Assembly (NCBI GenBank): GCA_019056805.1
Contig: DXJG01000009.1
Coordinates: 175,454 to 239,453, forward strand
Direction of reading: 5' to 3'
DNA length: 64,000 bases
Source of the DNA: Candidatus Baldrarchaeota archaeon
Lineage (GTDB): Archaea; Asgardarchaeota; Baldrarchaeia; Baldrarchaeales; DXJG01
Numbering within the stretch: position 1 is the first letter of the stretch; each line of letters opens with the position of its first letter. The notes under the pieces are model-generated. The model was not told the origin of the DNA. It worked only from the letters and a program-made list of their open reading frames with translations, and searched no databases. This document shows, piece by piece, positions 45,354 to 54,781 of the stretch. A program made the position numbers and the translations under genes.

Positions 45354-45963
45354 TATATCTGATACACTCCGAATAGGTTTCTTTGTCCAAAATATTTCGC
45401 TTATATAAGTATTCTATCAATTCTGTTATTTGCAAAATGTTATGTAGTCTAACACCTATTTTACTCAAATTTTTTGATCCGCCCTGTTCTCTATCAAGGA
45501 AAACAACTACATCTTCCACAATTCCGCCCTGTTCTCTAATATTCTTAACGGACTTAACTATGCTTCCTCCAGTTGTTATTAAATCATCGATAATAACCAC
45601 TTTATTACCCTGTTCTAAAATTCCCTCGACCATCTTCTCTCTACCATGAGCTTTTTGTTCTTTTCTAACATAGATTAATGGTAAACCGAGTTTATGGCTT
45701 ACAAGAGTGGCAAATGGAAGACCTGCGGTTGGAACGCCTGCAATACGATGAACTTCGGTTATTTCATTCTTAATCAACTTAACGTACATATCGCACACTT
45801 CATTAAACAAGTTGGGAAAACTTGGTATAAGCCTCATATCTATATAAAATGGGCTTTTCTTCCCAGAAGTCAATGTAAAACTCCCAAAACTAATTGCATT
45901 AGTTTCTACCAGTATCTCACAAGCTCTAAGCTTAAGCCTATTCTTAATATCATTCCAGTTCAT
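45331..45963 (-). CDS. pyrE: Orotate phosphoribosyltransferase
   Basis: 210 residues. FTLTSGKKSPFYIDMR at the N-terminal hood, PRPP loop VVIIDDLITTGGSIV, VPTAGLPFATLVSHKLGLP and the lysine/loop VRKEQKAHG are present. It joins orotate with PRPP in UMP synthesis. ATG at 45963 has GGGGAG about seven bases upstream; in-frame starts at 45996 lack one. It overlaps the MBL gene's end by 14 bases, so it is the last gene of an S2P-MBL-pyrE operon. Confidence 0.92.
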   Translation of the reverse strand: MNWNDIKNRLKLRACEILVETNAISFGSFTLTSGKKSPFYIDMRLIPSFPNLFNEVCDMYVKLIKNEITEVHRIAGVPTAGLPFATLVSHKLGLPLIYVRKEQKAHGREKMVEGILEQGNKVVIIDDLITTGGSIVKSVKNIREQGGIVEDVVVFLDREQGGSKNLSKIGVRLHNILQITELIEYLYKRNILDKETYSECIRYINEEKET

Positions 45964-46666
45964 CAATAACTCCCCTCTTATATTCAAATACCTCAAAGAT
46001 TTCTAAAGATTGCCCCCTTAAATTTCTTCCAAACAACTTTTCCACAAAAATCTCAAGACTCGTACGAGAATCCGTATGATAAGGAATAGCGACCCTAGGC
46101 ATACTCAACTCTGCAATTTTAACACCACTTTCATAAGAAGCCTGAGGAGCTAAACCAACAGTACAAAAAACAATATCCAAATCAAAATTTTTACCAATAT
46201 TCTTCATTTCAGGAAATGGCAAACTATCACTAGTATGAAAAACTGTAATTCCATTATTAAAACAAATTATATACGAAACAGGTTCAATAGACACATGATT
46301 AGACTTTTCCACAAAAATCTCAACACCATCAATTTCTACTTCTGAACGCGGAGAAACCGCTATTAAATAATCTTTAGGAACACAATCACTTAACTTTTTA
46401 ACAACATGATGTGGCGCTACAATCTTAGATTTAAAAATAGCTCTAATTCTGCTAATAAGCAAGGGATTAAAATGCCCAGGATGCTCATGAGTAATTAATA
46501 CAGCATCAGCTTGCTTAAAATCAGTTGCATCAACACCAACAGGATCAACAACAACAGTTGACTTTTTAGACCGCAAAATTACTCCACTACGCTTATTAAT
46601 CCACGAAACTAAAACAGCATCGTCATCAGGCATAATTTCAAATATCGGCGAGACCATACTAACCAT
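45950..46666 (-). CDS. Metallo-beta-lactamase-fold hydrolase (UlaG-like)
   Basis: About 238 residues. THEHPGHFNP stands for the HxHxDH motif, with Gly where Asp is usual, so one metal site may be altered. Other ligand-like His: FHTSDSLPF and PYHTDSRT. TVVVDPVGVDATDFKQADAVLITH is a UlaG/YycJ-type start. The protein may hydrolyse a lactone or phosphodiester; the Asp change leaves this open. ATG at 46666 used; an earlier Met at 46696 overlaps the preceding gene. It overlaps pyrE by 14 bases. Confidence 0.8.
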   Translation of the reverse strand: MVSMVSPIFEIMPDDDAVLVSWINKRSGVILRSKKSTVVVDPVGVDATDFKQADAVLITHEHPGHFNPLLISRIRAIFKSKIVAPHHVVKKLSDCVPKDYLIAVSPRSEVEIDGVEIFVEKSNHVSIEPVSYIICFNNGITVFHTSDSLPFPEMKNIGKNFDLDIVFCTVGLAPQASYESGVKIAELSMPRVAIPYHTDSRTSLEIFVEKLFGRNLRGQSLEIFEVFEYKRGVIDELE

Positions 46667-46688
46667 AACTCGCCACCATATCAGTACC

Positions 46689-47825
46689 TTAACCACTCAT
46701 CCATGATCTAAGTAACCTTACCCATAATTCAAGTTTCACGAGTAGTCCAGGTAGACATAAAACAATTATACCGAGAAGAGCAAGAGCGCCTAAAATCCTT
46801 CTTTTCTTATCCAGCTTACTCACATCATTTAGAGGTCCAGGGTGTCTTGCCATAGCTATAAATAAAGCAATAATAGCGAATAAAGAATATCCCAAAACAA
46901 GTAAGATCAAAACAGCAATATACGAAATATATTGATGCTTCTTTTCGTCGAATAAGGCTCTAGCCACATGTCCACCGTCCAATTGACCAACAGGGAACAG
47001 GTTAATCGCCGTGATTAACATTCCAAGCCAACCAGCAAAAGCAATAGGATGCAACATGATTACAACTTCAGTATTAGGAGGAACTTCCGGGATCTTAACT
47101 AAGAAATACGCCAAAATTTCAAATAAAAAGGGAGGTGGTAGAGGAACACCTTCAACCTCCCCAATATAAACTTTAGAAAGCATTAAACCAATAATCGAAG
47201 CAACTATGGAAACTAAGAAGCTAACTAATGGACCTGCTATACCTAAATCAAAGAGAGATTTCCGATCAACTGGAGGAGATCTTTGCCTAATAATTGCTCC
47301 AAGGGTACCGTAGGGTGGAAACATGGGAATAAAAATCGGTAAATCAGCTTTAATACCATGAAGCTTACTTGCAGTAAGGTGTCCCAATTCATGAAGCCCG
47401 ATAATCCCCAGAAGGGAAATAGCGAAACCAAGCGCAACAATCCATGGATTAATTGCACCGAATGCTGCTGCTATCAAATAACCTGATAGGAAAACAGTTG
47501 ACGATGTTACTATAAGCGATGCGAAACTCCAAAATTTTGCTCTTTCACTTGGTGGTGAAAACGGAGCTACTATAAGAAGATAATTTGGATCATATTCTCC
47601 AGGTTTACGTAAAAATGCTATATATCCTTTTTCTACAAGAGCTTCTTCAACTTCGCGAAAATATTCTTCAAGTTTTTCCTCCTCAAATGGAAGAACGGTA
47701 AGAGAAACTGCAGCTCCTCCATATTCTGTTGGAAAATTTACATCCAAAATATAGAACTTTCTCTTAACTATTTGGGTAATTTCATTAACATCCTCACTGA
47801 AATACAGATCGTCATTACTGCTCAA
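46689..47825 (-). CDS. Site-2 protease-like membrane metalloprotease (M50)
   Basis: 378 residues. HELGH in an early membrane segment (IIGLHELGHLTASKLHG), later LDGGH (FPVGQLDGGHVARAL), and about six hydrophobic helices mark the site-2 protease family, which cleaves membrane-embedded substrates in signalling. A soluble N-terminal domain of about 95 residues precedes the helices. It is the first gene of the cluster with the MBL and pyrE genes, with 22 bases to the MBL ATG. TTG start with GAGGTG upstream. Confidence 0.92.
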   Translation of the reverse strand: MSSNDDLYFSEDVNEITQIVKRKFYILDVNFPTEYGGAAVSLTVLPFEEEKLEEYFREVEEALVEKGYIAFLRKPGEYDPNYLLIVAPFSPPSERAKFWSFASLIVTSSTVFLSGYLIAAAFGAINPWIVALGFAISLLGIIGLHELGHLTASKLHGIKADLPIFIPMFPPYGTLGAIIRQRSPPVDRKSLFDLGIAGPLVSFLVSIVASIIGLMLSKVYIGEVEGVPLPPPFLFEILAYFLVKIPEVPPNTEVVIMLHPIAFAGWLGMLITAINLFPVGQLDGGHVARALFDEKKHQYISYIAVLILLVLGYSLFAIIALFIAMARHPGPLNDVSKLDKKRRILGALALLGIIVLCLPGLLVKLELWVRLLRSWMSG

Positions 47826-47939
47826 AAACTACACCTCTTATTTTTGAAATTTTACATCAAATATAAGTATATCCAAAACGATACCAATTTAAATATAACA
47901 TCCCTAATCAAATAATTACTAACAACAGGGCTGAAAGAC

Positions 47940-48434
47940 ATGAAAATAGAACATGTCGAAGAGAAAGGATACATAATAAGGGAAGCAACACAGAGTGATA
48001 TATCAGAAGTTATGCATATAAACAGATTTTTTTTCCCCAAAAACTCCCCGCCATACTTTTTCCTCCAACTTCAATCAAACTACTCTAAAGCATTTTTAGT
48101 AGCTGAAAAAGATGGAAAAGTAGTTGGCTACATAATGTGTAGAGTAGAATACGGAAGAACAAGTTTCGGATTTAGATTGATAAAAAAGGGACATGTAGTT
48201 TCAATAGCAGTTTTACCTGAATATAGAAGACAAGGAATAGGAAAAAACCTGTTATTAAACGCTGAAAATGCCCTAAAAGAATATGGTGCAAAAGAGGTGA
48301 TACTCGAAGTTAGAGTATCAAACATACCAGCAATAAAATTGTATGAAAAACTAGGTTATGAAAAAATAAAAGTACTAAAAAGCTACTATAGTGATGGAGA
48401 AGACGCCTATCTAATGGCTAAAAAACTAGTATAA
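47940..48434 (+). CDS. RimI-like N-acetyltransferase (GNAT)
   Basis: 164 residues. The GNAT acetyl-CoA motif is RRQGIGKNLLLNAENAL after VSIAVLPEY, followed by KEVILEVRVSNIPAIKLYEKLGYEK. Archaeal RimI/Ard1-type enzymes acetylate protein N-termini. ATG at 47940 has GGGCTG upstream. It is divergent to the S2P gene and is followed 22 bases later by the radical SAM protein. Confidence 0.9.
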   Translation: MKIEHVEEKGYIIREATQSDISEVMHINRFFFPKNSPPYFFLQLQSNYSKAFLVAEKDGKVVGYIMCRVEYGRTSFGFRLIKKGHVVSIAVLPEYRRQGIGKNLLLNAENALKEYGAKEVILEVRVSNIPAIKLYEKLGYEKIKVLKSYYSDGEDAYLMAKKLV

Positions 48435-48456
48435 GGGGTATTCGCCCCGGAGGACT

Positions 48457-49620
48457 TTGGTTTTGATCTTTAAATTTTTACATTATCCAAAAATGAAAGA
48501 AGTAGTATGTAAAATATGTGGGAAAAAGAGTGTTTTAATTTCTGAGAGTATCGGCGTATGCGGCAATTGTATTAGGGAAAAACCTGAGGACGCCTTACCT
48601 TATGCATTGAAAACTCACGAGGAAAGTAGAAAAAGATTTAATTTACCTCCACAACCACCAAAAGATAAAAACGGAAAGAAATGCGGTCTATGTGTAAACG
48701 ATTGCAGAATACCCGAAGGTGGAAAAGGATACTGCGGCTTAGTGATAAATAAAGATGGAAAACTAATAAGATTAGCAGGAACACCCCAAAAAGGATTATT
48801 AGACTGGTATTATGACCCATTGCCCACAAATTGTGTAGCTTATTTCGTCTGTCCAGGATGTGTAGGCACAGGATATCCAAAATACGCTTACAAAGCAGGT
48901 CCAGAACACGGATACTCAAATTTAGCCGTTTTTTACGGGTCGTGTAGTTTTGATTGCTTGTTTTGCCAGAATTGGACGTATAGAGAACTTTCATCACGTT
49001 TAAAACCGCTTATCACTGCCGAAGAATTAGCAAGTAAGGTACACCGTAGAGTTTCATGCATATGTTATTTTGGAGGGGATCCTTCACCTCAGATGCCTCA
49101 CGCATTAATGACCTCAAAGTTAGCTATAGAAAAGGCTAAAGAATGGAATGGAATTATGAGAATCTGTTGGGAAAGCAACGGTTCAATGAATTGGAACTTA
49201 TTAAAACAAGCAGCAAAATTGTCATTGGAATCAGGAGGATGTATAAAATTCGACCTTAAAGCGTGGTCAGAACCGCTAAACATTGCTTTAACGGGAGTAA
49301 CAAATCGACAAACCCTAGAAAACTTCAAAAAACTAGGTAAATACATAGAGAAAAGACCAGATCCCCCCTTCCTAGTAGCAAGCACATTATTAATACCAGG
49401 CTATATTGATGAAGAGGAAGTAAGACAAATTGCAAGCTTCATAGCAGATATAGACCTCAACATACCTTATGCACTCTTAGCATTTTACCCACAATATTAC
49501 ATGACAGATTTGCCAACAACGAGCAGAAAGCATGCTGAAAGATGTCTAGAGGCAGCAAAAAAAGAAGGATTAACAAGAGTAAGAATAGGGAATGTTCACT
49601 TACTTTCAAATGCGTATTGA
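48457..49620 (+). CDS. Radical SAM protein (pyruvate-formate-lyase-activating-like)
   Basis: 387 residues. A zinc-ribbon-like N-terminus (CKICGKKSVL ... CGNC) precedes CGLCVNDCRIPEG. The radical SAM cluster CxxxCxxC is in YGSCSFDCLFCQNW. GGDPSPQMPHALMTS and ESNGSMNW follow as in PflA-type activases. This resembles the AmmeMemoRadiSam-like archaeal group, but no partner AMMECR1 or MEMO gene is here. The TTG at 48457 has GGAGG three bases upstream; the next TTG at 48463 is possible. Confidence 0.85.
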   Translation: MVLIFKFLHYPKMKEVVCKICGKKSVLISESIGVCGNCIREKPEDALPYALKTHEESRKRFNLPPQPPKDKNGKKCGLCVNDCRIPEGGKGYCGLVINKDGKLIRLAGTPQKGLLDWYYDPLPTNCVAYFVCPGCVGTGYPKYAYKAGPEHGYSNLAVFYGSCSFDCLFCQNWTYRELSSRLKPLITAEELASKVHRRVSCICYFGGDPSPQMPHALMTSKLAIEKAKEWNGIMRICWESNGSMNWNLLKQAAKLSLESGGCIKFDLKAWSEPLNIALTGVTNRQTLENFKKLGKYIEKRPDPPFLVASTLLIPGYIDEEEVRQIASFIADIDLNIPYALLAFYPQYYMTDLPTTSRKHAERCLEAAKKEGLTRVRIGNVHLLSNAY

Positions 49621-49712
49621 AAACAATTTATCCAACTAACATGTCAAAGGGAAGAAAACTACCTTTATTCCCTTATTTTAGGTATCTGTCGCCATTTTAA
49701 CATAGCGTTAAA

Positions 49713-49731
49713 TTTATATAGAAGTGCTATT
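49713..49731 (+). promoter_or_regulatory. Thermosome promoter with shared heat-shock-like block
   Basis: TATA element TTTATATA (49713-49720) followed directly by GAAGTGCTATT. The same block occurs upstream of the second thermosome gene at 62997-63015; over 25 bases only one base differs. The block continues past the TATA box, so it may be an operator for a heat-shock regulator. TATA is about 54 bases from the ATG. Confidence 0.6.
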
Positions 49732-49773
49732 TGACTGCAATTGTAAGATAATCGGGAAGAAGGGTGGTGCAAA

Positions 49774-51417
49774 ATGGCGTACCTATCCGGTCAACCGGTT
49801 CTAATACTGAAAGAAGGCACTCAAAGAACTGTTGGTAGAGATGCTATGAGAACAAACATAATGGCAGCAAGAGTAATCGCAGAAGCAATAAGAACAGCCC
49901 TAGGACCGAAAGGAATGGATAAAATGCTAGTAGACAGCTTTGGAGACGTTACAATAACAAACGACGGAGCAACAATACTAAAAGAAATTGATGTACAACA
50001 TCCAGCTGCAAAAATGATGGTCGAAGTAGCAAAAGCACAAGATGATGAGGTTGGTGATGGAACCACAACAGCAGTAGTGATCGCAGGAGAACTACTCAAA
50101 AAAGCAGAAGAACTACTAGACCAAAACATACACCCAACAATAATAGTAGAAGGATACCGCAAAGCCGCCGAACAAGCCCTAAAGATAATTGACGAAATAT
50201 CCCAAGAAACAAGCATAGACGATGAGGACATGCTAAAAAAGGCAGCAATGACCGCTATGCACAGCAAAGTTGTCGCAGGATCAAGAGACTACCTTTCAGA
50301 TCTAGTAGTGAAAGCAGTTAAAAGTGTTGCAGAACAAATCGATGGCAAGTGGAAAGCAGACATCGACGATATTAAAGTAGAAAAGAAACAGGGAGGAAGC
50401 CTAGAAGACACCAAACTAATCAACGGAATAGTTCTCGACAAAGAAGTTGTTCACCCAGGTATGCCAAAACGTGTAACAAATGCAAAAATCGCACTAATAG
50501 ACGCTCCACTAGAAATCGAAAAAACAGAATTCGACGCTAAGATCCACATCAACAGTCCAGAGCAAATGAAAGCATTCCTCGATGAAGAACAGCGCATGCT
50601 TAAAGAAATGGTTGAAAAAATCAAAGAAACCGGCGCCAACGTAGTCCTATGCCAAAAAGGCATTGATGATGTTGCCCAGCACTTCTTAGCTAAAACGGGA
50701 ATACTAGCAGTTAGAAGAGTGAAAAAGAGCGACATGGAAAAACTAGCAAAAGCAACAGGAGGAAAAATAGTCACAAGCATCGACGACCTAACACCAGAAC
50801 ACCTAGGAGAAGCAGAAATCGTAGAGGAAAGAAAAGTAGCCGATGACAAAATGGTATTCGTCGAAGGATGCAAGAACCCCAAAGCAGTTAGCATACTAAT
50901 ACGCGGCGGAACAGAACACATTGTAGATGAAGCAGAAAGAGCATTACACGACGCACTCTGCGTAGTCAGAAACATCATAGAAGAACCAAAAGTCGTACCT
51001 GGCGGAGGAGCACCAGAAATAGAAATAGCACGAAGACTAAAAGAATACGCAGAAACACTAGGTGGAAGAGAACAACTTGCAGTAAAAGCTTTCGCAGAAG
51101 CACTTGAAGTTATTCCAAGAACACTAGCAGAAAATGGAGGTCTTGACCCAATCGACATCCTAGTGGAACTAAGAGCTAGACACGAAAAAGGCGAATGGTG
51201 GGCAGGTATAAATCTTGTGAGCGGCAAAGTAGACGATATGCGTAACCTTGACATATGGGAACCAGCAAGTGTAAAGAAGCAAGCCATTAAATCAGCAAGT
51301 GAAGCAGCTCAAATGATCCTAAGAATCGATGATGTCATCGCCGCATCAGAGCTAGAAAAAGAGAAAGGAAAAGGCAAAGAGGAAGAAAAAGAAGAAGAAA
51401 GCAGCACCGAATTCTAA
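49774..51417 (+). CDS. Thermosome subunit (group II chaperonin)
   Basis: 547 residues. Equatorial ATPase motifs [25 protein letters not shown], and PGGGAPEIE near the end; nucleotide-binding NDGATILKE. The tail [16 protein letters not shown] is an acidic loop tail. It forms the archaeal group II chaperonin that folds proteins, with the 63088 gene as second subunit type. Protein starts [32 protein letters not shown] precedes ATG. Several segments are identical at nucleotide level to the second gene, pointing to recent gene conversion. Confidence 0.97.
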   Translation: MAYLSGQPVLILKEGTQRTVGRDAMRTNIMAARVIAEAIRTALGPKGMDKMLVDSFGDVTITNDGATILKEIDVQHPAAKMMVEVAKAQDDEVGDGTTTAVVIAGELLKKAEELLDQNIHPTIIVEGYRKAAEQALKIIDEISQETSIDDEDMLKKAAMTAMHSKVVAGSRDYLSDLVVKAVKSVAEQIDGKWKADIDDIKVEKKQGGSLEDTKLINGIVLDKEVVHPGMPKRVTNAKIALIDAPLEIEKTEFDAKIHINSPEQMKAFLDEEQRMLKEMVEKIKETGANVVLCQKGIDDVAQHFLAKTGILAVRRVKKSDMEKLAKATGGKIVTSIDDLTPEHLGEAEIVEERKVADDKMVFVEGCKNPKAVSILIRGGTEHIVDEAERALHDALCVVRNIIEEPKVVPGGGAPEIEIARRLKEYAETLGGREQLAVKAFAEALEVIPRTLAENGGLDPIDILVELRARHEKGEWWAGINLVSGKVDDMRNLDIWEPASVKKQAIKSASEAAQMILRIDDVIAASELEKEKGKGKEEEKEEESSTEF

Positions 51418-51571
51418 ACAGCCCATTTTATCCACACATAACATAACTTGAAACCTTACCTACATTAAATTCAATTTTATTTTACACTTTGATCAAACCA
51501 CTCCTCCTAACCGATTAGTTTTTATAACCTATCAATCGAAATGTAGCCCTACTAATAACCTAGTTTCTCCC

Positions 51572-51589
51572 CGCCAAGTGGGGGTGGCG
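51572..51589 (+). promoter_or_regulatory. Hairpin covering the rpoK start region
   Basis: Stem CGCCA (51572-51576) pairs with TGGCG (51585-51589), with an eight-base loop AGTGGGGG that holds the GTG at 51578. A stem at the start codon could control translation of RNA polymerase subunit K. No Shine-Dalgarno site is clear outside it. Confidence 0.4.
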
Positions 51590-51910
51590 AAGTTAAGTAA
51601 TTCTATAAGTAGTTTTAGTAAGATTGCAAGATCACCGTCTGAAATCCGTATCGGACCTAAAAGACTTACAAGATTTGAAAAAGCTAGAATAATAGGTGCA
51701 CGAGCACTTCAAATATCCATGGGGGCACCAGTTCTAATAGAAATCCCCGGAAATATTTCAGATCCAATTAAAATAGCAGAAATAGAACTCAAATCCGGTA
51801 TATTGCCCATAATTATAAGGAGAAAAACAGTTTCCGGGGAATACCAAGACATTCTTTTAAAAACATTACTAGAAGCCGAAAAAGAGGAATTTGGTCAAAA
51901 TTTAACTTAA
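51578..51910 (+). CDS. rpoK: DNA-directed RNA polymerase subunit K (Rpb6 homolog)
   Basis: 110 residues. The core [30 protein letters not shown] is diagnostic of archaeal Rpo6/RpoK and eukaryotic Rpb6, and it clamps the base of the polymerase jaw. The N-terminal 25 residues are an extra extension and the C-terminus ends [16 protein letters not shown]. The start is doubtful: GTG at 51578 lies in a hairpin loop, and a second GTG is at 51584. A TTTTTATAAC TATA-like box lies about 60 bases upstream. It is monocistronic and lies just downstream of the thermosome gene. Confidence 0.92.
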   Translation: MGVAKLSNSISSFSKIARSPSEIRIGPKRLTRFEKARIIGARALQISMGAPVLIEIPGNISDPIKIAEIELKSGILPIIIRRKTVSGEYQDILLKTLLEAEKEEFGQNLT

Positions 51911-52165
51911 CTATTTTTCTTATCAGGTATTAATAAATAACATAAAACACACATTTTCGTTCGCATAATCATTTAACATCTTAATTTTTCTAAATAACAA
52001 AAAATTCACCTCAAAACAAAAATAACACGGAAAATATATTGTTGAAGCAATTAAACTACAAACAGAAAAAAAATAACACTTATTTCAAATCCTTTAAATA
52101 CATAATTTTACTAATTCTAAAATAATCAATCACACTCAAATTCACTAACAGGTGAGATTATCAAA

Positions 52166-53017
52166 ATGCAAGTCTATAAAATAAGCGAAGATGGAGAACT
52201 CATAAGTATACCTCTCAAAAGTGTTGAATTACGAAGTGACGAAGTATTTGTTTTCGTTGAGGATAAAAAAAAGAACATCTTCATTTGGAAAGGAACAGAA
52301 GCATCCGTAAGAAAAAAATTCATCAGCGCAAGGTCAGCATGGAAACTTAGAGGCGAACTAGGCCCACTATACAAAGTAATAAGTGTAGATGAAGGAGAAG
52401 AACCTAAAGACTTTCGCGAAATAATAGAAAGTCTAAAAATCCCATTAAAAGCCGCTCCGCCTGCACCCAAAGAAAAAATAGAAAAGCCAAAAGTACCCGA
52501 ACTCCCACCACCTAAACCTACCCCTCCACCAAAACCCACTAGAAAACCCGTAATATCAAAACCTCCAAAAATAGAAAAGCCAGAAATCTCTGCTCCACCA
52601 CCTCCACCGAAACCAGTAAAAGTCGAAAAAGTACCTGAAGTTAAACCTACCGTTCCAGTTGTAGAGAAAGTTGAATTTAAAGACATTTTACATGTGCTTG
52701 AAAAACTTGACACACCACCAGAGTATGCAAGAGAACTTTTAATCATAGGAACAAGAGTATATGCTATAGCAGAGGTAAGAACAAAACTTTTTGGTAAAGA
52801 AAAAGTCAAGTTAAGCATTGAACTACTTGATTCACTTCCGGAAGGACCATATTTGGCTGAAGGATATATTCCACGAGTAATAATTAAAGATGATCAAGTT
52901 TTAGCTATTGAACTTCTGAAAAAAACTAGAGCAACCATTGAAGAAATTAAAAAGGAAATTAAAAAAGGATTAGAAAGTTACTCTTCTCTGATTAAAAAAC
53001 TTGAAAAGGAGGAATAA
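52166..53017 (+). CDS. Gelsolin-like domain protein with proline-rich linker
   Basis: 283 residues. The first 85 residues form a gelsolin-like domain: DEVFVFVEDKKKNIFIWKG, then a helix ASVRKKFISARSAWKL and a last strand YKVISVDEGEEP. A linker of about 70 residues is rich in Pro-Pro pairs (PPPKPTPPPKPTRK). The C-terminal domain (about 168-283) is alpha/beta (VEFKDILHVLEKL ... PEGPYLAEGYIPRVII) and not recognised. Gelsolin domains bind actin and calcium in eukaryotes and in Asgard archaea. It is followed two bases later by a roadblock gene, forming an operon. Confidence 0.85.
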   Translation: MQVYKISEDGELISIPLKSVELRSDEVFVFVEDKKKNIFIWKGTEASVRKKFISARSAWKLRGELGPLYKVISVDEGEEPKDFREIIESLKIPLKAAPPAPKEKIEKPKVPELPPPKPTPPPKPTRKPVISKPPKIEKPEISAPPPPPKPVKVEKVPEVKPTVPVVEKVEFKDILHVLEKLDTPPEYARELLIIGTRVYAIAEVRTKLFGKEKVKLSIELLDSLPEGPYLAEGYIPRVIIKDDQVLAIELLKKTRATIEEIKKEIKKGLESYSSLIKKLEKEE

Positions 53018-53019
53018 TT

Positions 53020-53385
53020 TTGACTAATGAGGAAGAACTTAAACAAATAATTAGTAAAATTCCAGAATATGCTGAATTTGAAGCACTCGCGGTAGTAACG
53101 AAGGAGGGGGCAAGACAAGCATTTTGGTCAAAAAGTGATGTAGACCCAGATCTCTTATCAGCAATGGCTGCAACCATATTACAAACAAGCAACAAAGCAG
53201 CAAAGAAAATGGGATTTGGCTCTCTATTTGAAGTTATTGTGAGAGGAGAAAATGGCTACATGGTTCTTTCAGATGCAGGGCCTTTCGTACTAATTGGAGC
53301 TGGAAGAGAAGTGACAAGCTTAGGTCTTTCCATAAGGGTTCTAAGAGAATTTGCAAGGAAAATATCAGAAAAATTTTCTGAATAA
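53020..53385 (+). CDS. Single roadblock/LC7 domain protein
   Basis: 121 residues and nothing beyond the domain. EFEALAVVTKEGARQAFWSKS, LLSAMAATILQTSNKAAKKMGFG, EVIVRGENGYMVLSDAGPFVLIGAGREVTSLGLSIRVLREFA are typical. It would homodimerise or pair with another roadblock protein, and bind a small GTPase. TTG start with GGAGG seven bases upstream and two bases after the gelsolin-like gene's stop. The operon suggests gelsolin-roadblock cooperation in membrane or filament dynamics. Confidence 0.88.
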   Translation: MTNEEELKQIISKIPEYAEFEALAVVTKEGARQAFWSKSDVDPDLLSAMAATILQTSNKAAKKMGFGSLFEVIVRGENGYMVLSDAGPFVLIGAGREVTSLGLSIRVLREFARKISEKFSE

Positions 53386-53402
53386 ACTAACACCTTTAAA
53401 TT

Positions 53403-54680
53403 TTAAAACGTATCTAATCTTGTAAAAACTACAGGAACCACAAGTTCATTTAAGAGAAGCGAGCCATGACTCCCTCTAAATTCTATTTCTAAAACTTTTT
53501 CTTCCTTTTCTCTCTCAACAAAGGATTCTGCTCCTTTACCATAAACTACCAGTAGGTCGCCAATTCTTTCTTTTACCTTACCAAAATCACTAATTTCAGG
53601 GAATAATTCTTTGGCAACATCTTTAAACTCTAAAACAACCCCTTTATCGCCTATTTTTTCTTCCAACCACACTTTTAAGTCATCCATATGTTCCTTAATT
53701 GGGTAAAAGTGAAGTACTCTACCACTTTTTCCTGGTTTTATTCTTAACCATTGCTTAACCGAAGCTATATCTTCTTCACTAAACTTAACTATATTTTCTT
53801 CTTTTAATTCAACCTGGCCATGATCAGAACATATTAAAATTACTGTCTCTTCTTTCATTCTCTTATCTAACTTGTTTACAAAGTGTTCTAAGGATTTTTC
53901 TAAAAAATGAAGCCCTAAAATGTATTCCTCACTATTAGGCCCGTATTTATGTGAAAGATCGTCCAGTAAGCCAATGTATACATCCATAAAGACCTTCTTT
54001 TCTTCCTTTTCTTTTAAACCTCTTCTAGCTAACGAAAAAAGATCTATAAGATTACCGTATCCAACAGCAACCCTTCTATCTTCAGTAATCATCCGGGAAA
54101 GACCACTATAAGCTATATGTTTATCTCTAAGAGAAATATGAACAAAATCTCCTTCCACTAAATCAAATATACCTTCAGACCACAAAAATCCCTTAACATC
54201 CACACCAACTTTACAGAGAGCATCTTGTTCGCGGAAATCTATTGTAGACATTCCTAACATATCGACAATGTTCCCTATTTCACGAACATGTATCTTATGA
54301 CCCAAAATACCATGTTTCTCCGGTGGCAAACCCGTATATAGAGATGTCAAAACGGTTGAAGTAATAGTAGGAAAAACAGATGACAAAAGAAAACCTTTCC
54401 CTTCGTTCAAAAATCTTGAAATTAAAGTAGAATGTTTAATTTGTTCAAAACCGAGAGAATCCACTATGAACAAAATCACCTTACTCACATCAAAGCAACC
54501 ACTTTCCTCAAAAAGTTTCTTAAACTTAGAACTCTCAGCTAAAGAAGAATTATTCTTATATCTTAAACCCAAGAATTCTAAAAGAGTAGGAACTATCTTA
54601 AATACATTCCGCTCATAGTTTGGCCTGAAGAAATACTCGCTAAACGAAGTTTTTCGTACAAAAGATTTAACATCTTCCAC
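53403..54680 (-). CDS. Alkaline phosphatase superfamily phosphodiesterase/pyrophosphatase
   Basis: About 425 residues. Metal-binding FIVDSLGF, the nucleophile Thr in FPTITSTVLTSLYTG, and SDHGQVELKEEN with later RGSHGSL are the AP superfamily motifs of the nucleotide pyrophosphatase/phosphodiesterase type. No signal peptide is visible, so it acts inside the cell on an unknown phosphate ester. GTG at 54680 has GGAGG eight bases upstream; an ATG at 54695 is also in frame. It converges on the roadblock gene with 17 bases between stops. Confidence 0.85.
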   Translation of the reverse strand: MEDVKSFVRKTSFSEYFFRPNYERNVFKIVPTLLEFLGLRYKNNSSLAESSKFKKLFEESGCFDVSKVILFIVDSLGFEQIKHSTLISRFLNEGKGFLLSSVFPTITSTVLTSLYTGLPPEKHGILGHKIHVREIGNIVDMLGMSTIDFREQDALCKVGVDVKGFLWSEGIFDLVEGDFVHISLRDKHIAYSGLSRMITEDRRVAVGYGNLIDLFSLARRGLKEKEEKKVFMDVYIGLLDDLSHKYGPNSEEYILGLHFLEKSLEHFVNKLDKRMKEETVILICSDHGQVELKEENIVKFSEEDIASVKQWLRIKPGKSGRVLHFYPIKEHMDDLKVWLEEKIGDKGVVLEFKDVAKELFPEISDFGKVKERIGDLLVVYGKGAESFVEREKEEKVLEIEFRGSHGSLLLNELVVPVVFTRLDTF

Positions 54681-54781
54681 ATTACAATCCTCCATCTCAG
54701 TTCAAATACAAACTCTCAACTTATAAGTTATTCAGAATATACTGCAATACATGAAGTTTACCCAGTGTGGAGGTAAAATGC

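Noticed and set aside
50451..51287. Long antisense open frame inside the thermosome gene
   Set aside because: It follows from the A/C-ending codon bias of the plus strand, which leaves the other strand free of stops. Its composition (Ser/Phe/Thr-rich) is not protein-like.
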